Source: Sphingobacteriaceae bacterium (GTDB taxonomy: Bacteria > Bacteroidota > Bacteroidia > Sphingobacteriales > Sphingobacteriaceae). Taken from it: a DNA stretch of 64,000 nucleotides. The notes under the pieces are model-generated. The model searched no databases. It was not told where the DNA came from and saw only the letters and a program-made list of their open reading frames with translations. Every line of letters starts with the position of its first letter. Within the stretch, counting starts at the first letter, position 1. Both the position numbers and the translations under genes were made by a program. The stretch spans positions 1 to 64,000 of the forward strand of contig CANKAT010000005.1 in assembly GCA_947479815.1 (NCBI GenBank), written 5' to 3'. Of the stretch, positions 63,187 to 64,000 are shown one piece after another.

Positions 63187-64000
63187 TTACAATTTAATTT
63201 CTTCTTCCTTAGAATTCAAAAAATGGAACTCGGTCAGATAATAGGAAGGTATAGCTTTAACCTTAATCCACTTACTGAACTTAAAGAACCATTTCCATTG
63301 AATTGAAATCAATCCCTGTTTAATATATGCTTCTATGTATGGGTGAACGCATAAAGTAATACTGCGTTCATTCTGCTCATTAAGAATATAATTAAGATTA
63401 TTTTCAATATCGTCCATCAAAATAATACTTGCCTTGATCTCACCAGTTCCGTTACAGGCAGGGCATTTTTCATTAGTTACGATATTCATTTCAGGCCTTA
63501 CACGCTGACGGGTAAGCTGCACTAATCCGAATTTACTTGGAGGTAAAATAGTATGTTTGGCTCGGTCAAGAAGCATTAGTTCTTTGAGGTAGTCAAACAG
63601 TTCTTTTCTGTTTTGGGGTTTATGCATATCGATAAAATCGATCACCACAATACCACCCATATCCCGAAGTCGTAACTGTCTAGCAATTTCCTTTGCAGCT
63701 TCCATATTGATCATCAGCGCGTTTTGTTCCTGATTTTCAGTATTTGCTGTTCGGTTACCACTGTTTACGTCAATAACATGCAAGGCTTCGGTATGTTCAA
63801 CAACCAAATAAGCTCCCCCCGGCAAATTAACAGTACGTCCAAATGCTGATTTGATCTGCTTTTCAATACCAAAATGTTCGAATATCGGCTCTTTAGCACG
63901 ATATTGCTTAACGATCTTTTCCATTTCAGGAGATATCTCATGAACATAGGATCTAATCTCTTCAAACAATGCAGGATCACCAATGTGAATATTGGTAAAG
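63187..64000 (-). CDS. rng: Ribonuclease E/G family protein, 3' part
   Basis: Only the C-terminal part is inside the window; the frame runs off the right edge without a start codon. The 270 visible residues include PALFEEIRSYVHE, GGAYLVVEHTEALHVIDVNSG (the DNase-I-like catalytic Asp region), GGIVVIDFIDMH and the zinc-link Cys pair in CPACNGTG. It probably processes rRNA and mRNA 5' ends. The internal TTG that would start a shorter frame is not the real start. Confidence 0.9.
   Translation of the reverse strand, partial: FTNIHIGDPALFEEIRSYVHEISPEMEKIVKQYRAKEPIFEHFGIEKQIKSAFGRTVNLPGGAYLVVEHTEALHVIDVNSGNRTANTENQEQNALMINMEAAKEIARQLRLRDMGGIVVIDFIDMHKPQNRKELFDYLKELMLLDRAKHTILPPSKFGLVQLTRQRVRPEMNIVTNEKCPACNGTGEIKASIILMDDIENNLNYILNEQNERSITLCVHPYIEAYIKQGLISIQWKWFFKFSKWIKVKAIPSYYLTEFHFLNSKEEEIKL

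Overview
The window looks like chromosomal DNA of a Bacteroidota bacterium, most likely of the order Sphingobacteriales (Pedobacter/Solitalea-like). The signs are AT-rich DNA, promoters with a TTG(-33)/TAnnTTTG(-7) layout, few Shine-Dalgarno sites, lineage-typical families (DUF4270 lipoprotein, TlpA-type lipoprotein, CarboxypepD_reg plus outer-membrane beta-barrel, DUF4920, OmpA with TSP3 repeats, HExxHxxGxxH zinc protease) and a strong match of several housekeeping proteins to what is known from that order. The genus cannot be fixed from sequence alone.

Layout. 1-400: a structured non-coding repeat running into the rplM promoter. 485-5754: translation genes rplM-rpsI-rpsB-tsf, then nagA, then pyrH-frr. 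5831-8045: an ABC exporter and two tandem small membrane proteins. 8042-14362 (minus): a compact cluster of a 45-aa membrane protein, RidA, a RarD-like permease, RecG, an M28 peptidase and an MFS exporter. 14442-18164: OmpA-like protein, Xaa-Pro aminopeptidase and MeaB GTPase. 18290-23813: a surface-glycan cluster (three GT2 glycosyltransferases, an MsbA-like ABC transporter, an FkbM methyltransferase). 23899-28754 (minus): rimP-nusA-infB. 28890-36737: lipoproteins, a holin-like protein, M1 peptidase, TlpA-like protein, acyl-CoA dehydrogenase, a heptose-1-phosphate adenylyltransferase, a UPF0104 membrane protein and panC. 36884-44636 (plus): a glycogen-synthase-like half protein, DUF4270, then an accessory island flanked by two copies of a blaI-family regulator gene (one dead, one intact), then panD. 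44740-54758: rluF-like synthase, zinc protease, OxyR with Fe/Mn-SOD, tadA, csaA-like, rlmI, terC, nicotinamide-riboside kinase with pnuC, a lipoprotein. 55069-57885: carB. 57886-59529: 1.6 kb without genes, packed with structured repeats. 59530-64000: an arabinose/fucose isomerase-family protein, DUF4920 lipoprotein, radA and the 3' part of rng.

Most of the window is housekeeping. The parts that look accessory are (i) 39373-44219, where a glycine-rich secreted protein and a TonB-receptor-like barrel sit between a decayed and an intact blaI copy, each preceded by a striking double dyad operator, and (ii) the modular hairpin repeats at 1-375 and 58040-59370, whose stems differ between copies yet stay complementary. 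No IS element, prophage, CRISPR array, rRNA or tRNA was recognised.
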